Positions 4,957 through 5,125 of a stretch of 5,125 nucleotides of DNA are shown in pieces. Numbering within the stretch: position 1 is the first letter of the stretch; every line of letters starts with the position of its first letter. The position numbers were made by a program, and so were the translations under genes. The DNA is from Acidobacteriaceae bacterium (GTDB lineage: Bacteria > Acidobacteriota > Terriglobia > Terriglobales > Acidobacteriaceae), in assembly GCA_003162255.1 (NCBI GenBank), contig PMMJ01000445.1, forward strand, positions 391 through 5,515, written 5' to 3'. The notes under the pieces are model-generated. The model made no database searches. It saw only the letters and a list, made by a program, of their open reading frames with translations, and was not told the DNA's origin.

Positions 4957-5125
4957 TCACTTAATAAGAATCTCTCCGCGAGGATTTCGTTGCCCACCGA
5001 TGCCCAAGGTCCCGAAGAAAAGTTCGTCTCCGCCGGCGGGCGCAACACCAGCCCGGGCGCGGCGGGAATTGGAGTCGCATCGGAGCCGCAAATTCAAGTT
5101 GAAGAGCATTGGCTCGAACTCCCGG
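4957..5125 (-). CDS. C-terminal end of an unidentified minus-strand protein (partial, runs off right edge)
   Basis: A minus-strand frame is open from the right edge for 55 codons to TGA at 4959-4957 and ends 19 nt before a strong minus-strand terminator. The translated end contains GGDELFFGTLGIGGQ and finishes RNPRGEILIK. I do not recognise the family. A second minus frame is also open across this stretch (stop at 4963-4961), and a third (stop at 4946-4944) is open over its last 49 codons with comparable GC-rich third positions. The terminator therefore supports a minus-strand gene more strongly than it supports this particular frame. Convergent with the aminotransferase. Confidence 0.35.
   Translation of the reverse strand, partial: REFEPMLFNLNLRLRCDSNSRRARAGVAPAGGDELFFGTLGIGGQRNPRGEILIK

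Noticed and set aside
5000..5125. Plus-strand frame from ATG 5000 encoding a basic peptide
   Set aside because: No ribosome site at proper distance, and the only strong terminator nearby serves the minus strand, so the region is better read as a minus-strand gene end.

Overview
The window reads as a GC-rich chromosomal segment from an Acidobacteriota bacterium, probably Terriglobia/Koribacter-like. This rests on three things recalled from that group, not on a search: a PDZ plus multi-TM sensor protein, a stand-alone OmpR-type winged-helix regulator, and intergenic spaces packed with short palindromes and G-rich repeats.

Layout from left to right. (1) Minus strand, 1-1279, running off the left edge: N-terminal part of a membrane sensor, probably a histidine kinase, with one TM helix, an extracytoplasmic PDZ domain and a block of about nine more TM helices. 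(2) 1280-1983: a long divergent intergenic region. It has several perfect inverted repeats, a G-quadruplex-type motif, three 10-bp direct repeats, a good sigma70-type promoter (TTGACA, 17 bp, CAGAAT) and a leader with alternative hairpins. (3) Plus strand, 1984-2439: a single-domain winged-helix (Trans_reg_C) regulator, preferred start TTG 1984 with a well-placed ribosome site. (4) Plus strand, 2527-3374: a CPBP (Rce1/CAAX-like) intramembrane metalloprotease with all catalytic motifs, broken by what looks like a single missing C in a five-C run at 2770-2774. (5) 3364-3521: a candidate MITE-like element with terminal inverted repeats, three internal hairpins and possible CCTTAG target duplications; its left end supplies the protease stop codon. 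(6) Plus strand, 3644-4888: an acetylornithine-type aminotransferase (argD-like), probably read from a leaderless mRNA, with a C-terminal tail encoded by an 8-bp tandem repeat. (7) Minus strand at the right edge: a terminator at 4907-4937 that works only in the minus direction and, probably, the 3' end of an unidentified convergent gene.

How the genes relate: the regulator and the protease share strand, an 87-nt gap with no terminator, and one promoter, so they look like a two-gene operon. The 10-bp direct repeats sit just upstream of the -35 box, where an OmpR/PhoB-type protein would bind, so autoregulation or control by a paralogue is a reasonable inference. The divergent sensor might feed into this, but its signalling domain lies outside the window and the link is unproven. 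The aminotransferase is an arginine/lysine biosynthesis gene that appears to be its own transcription unit.
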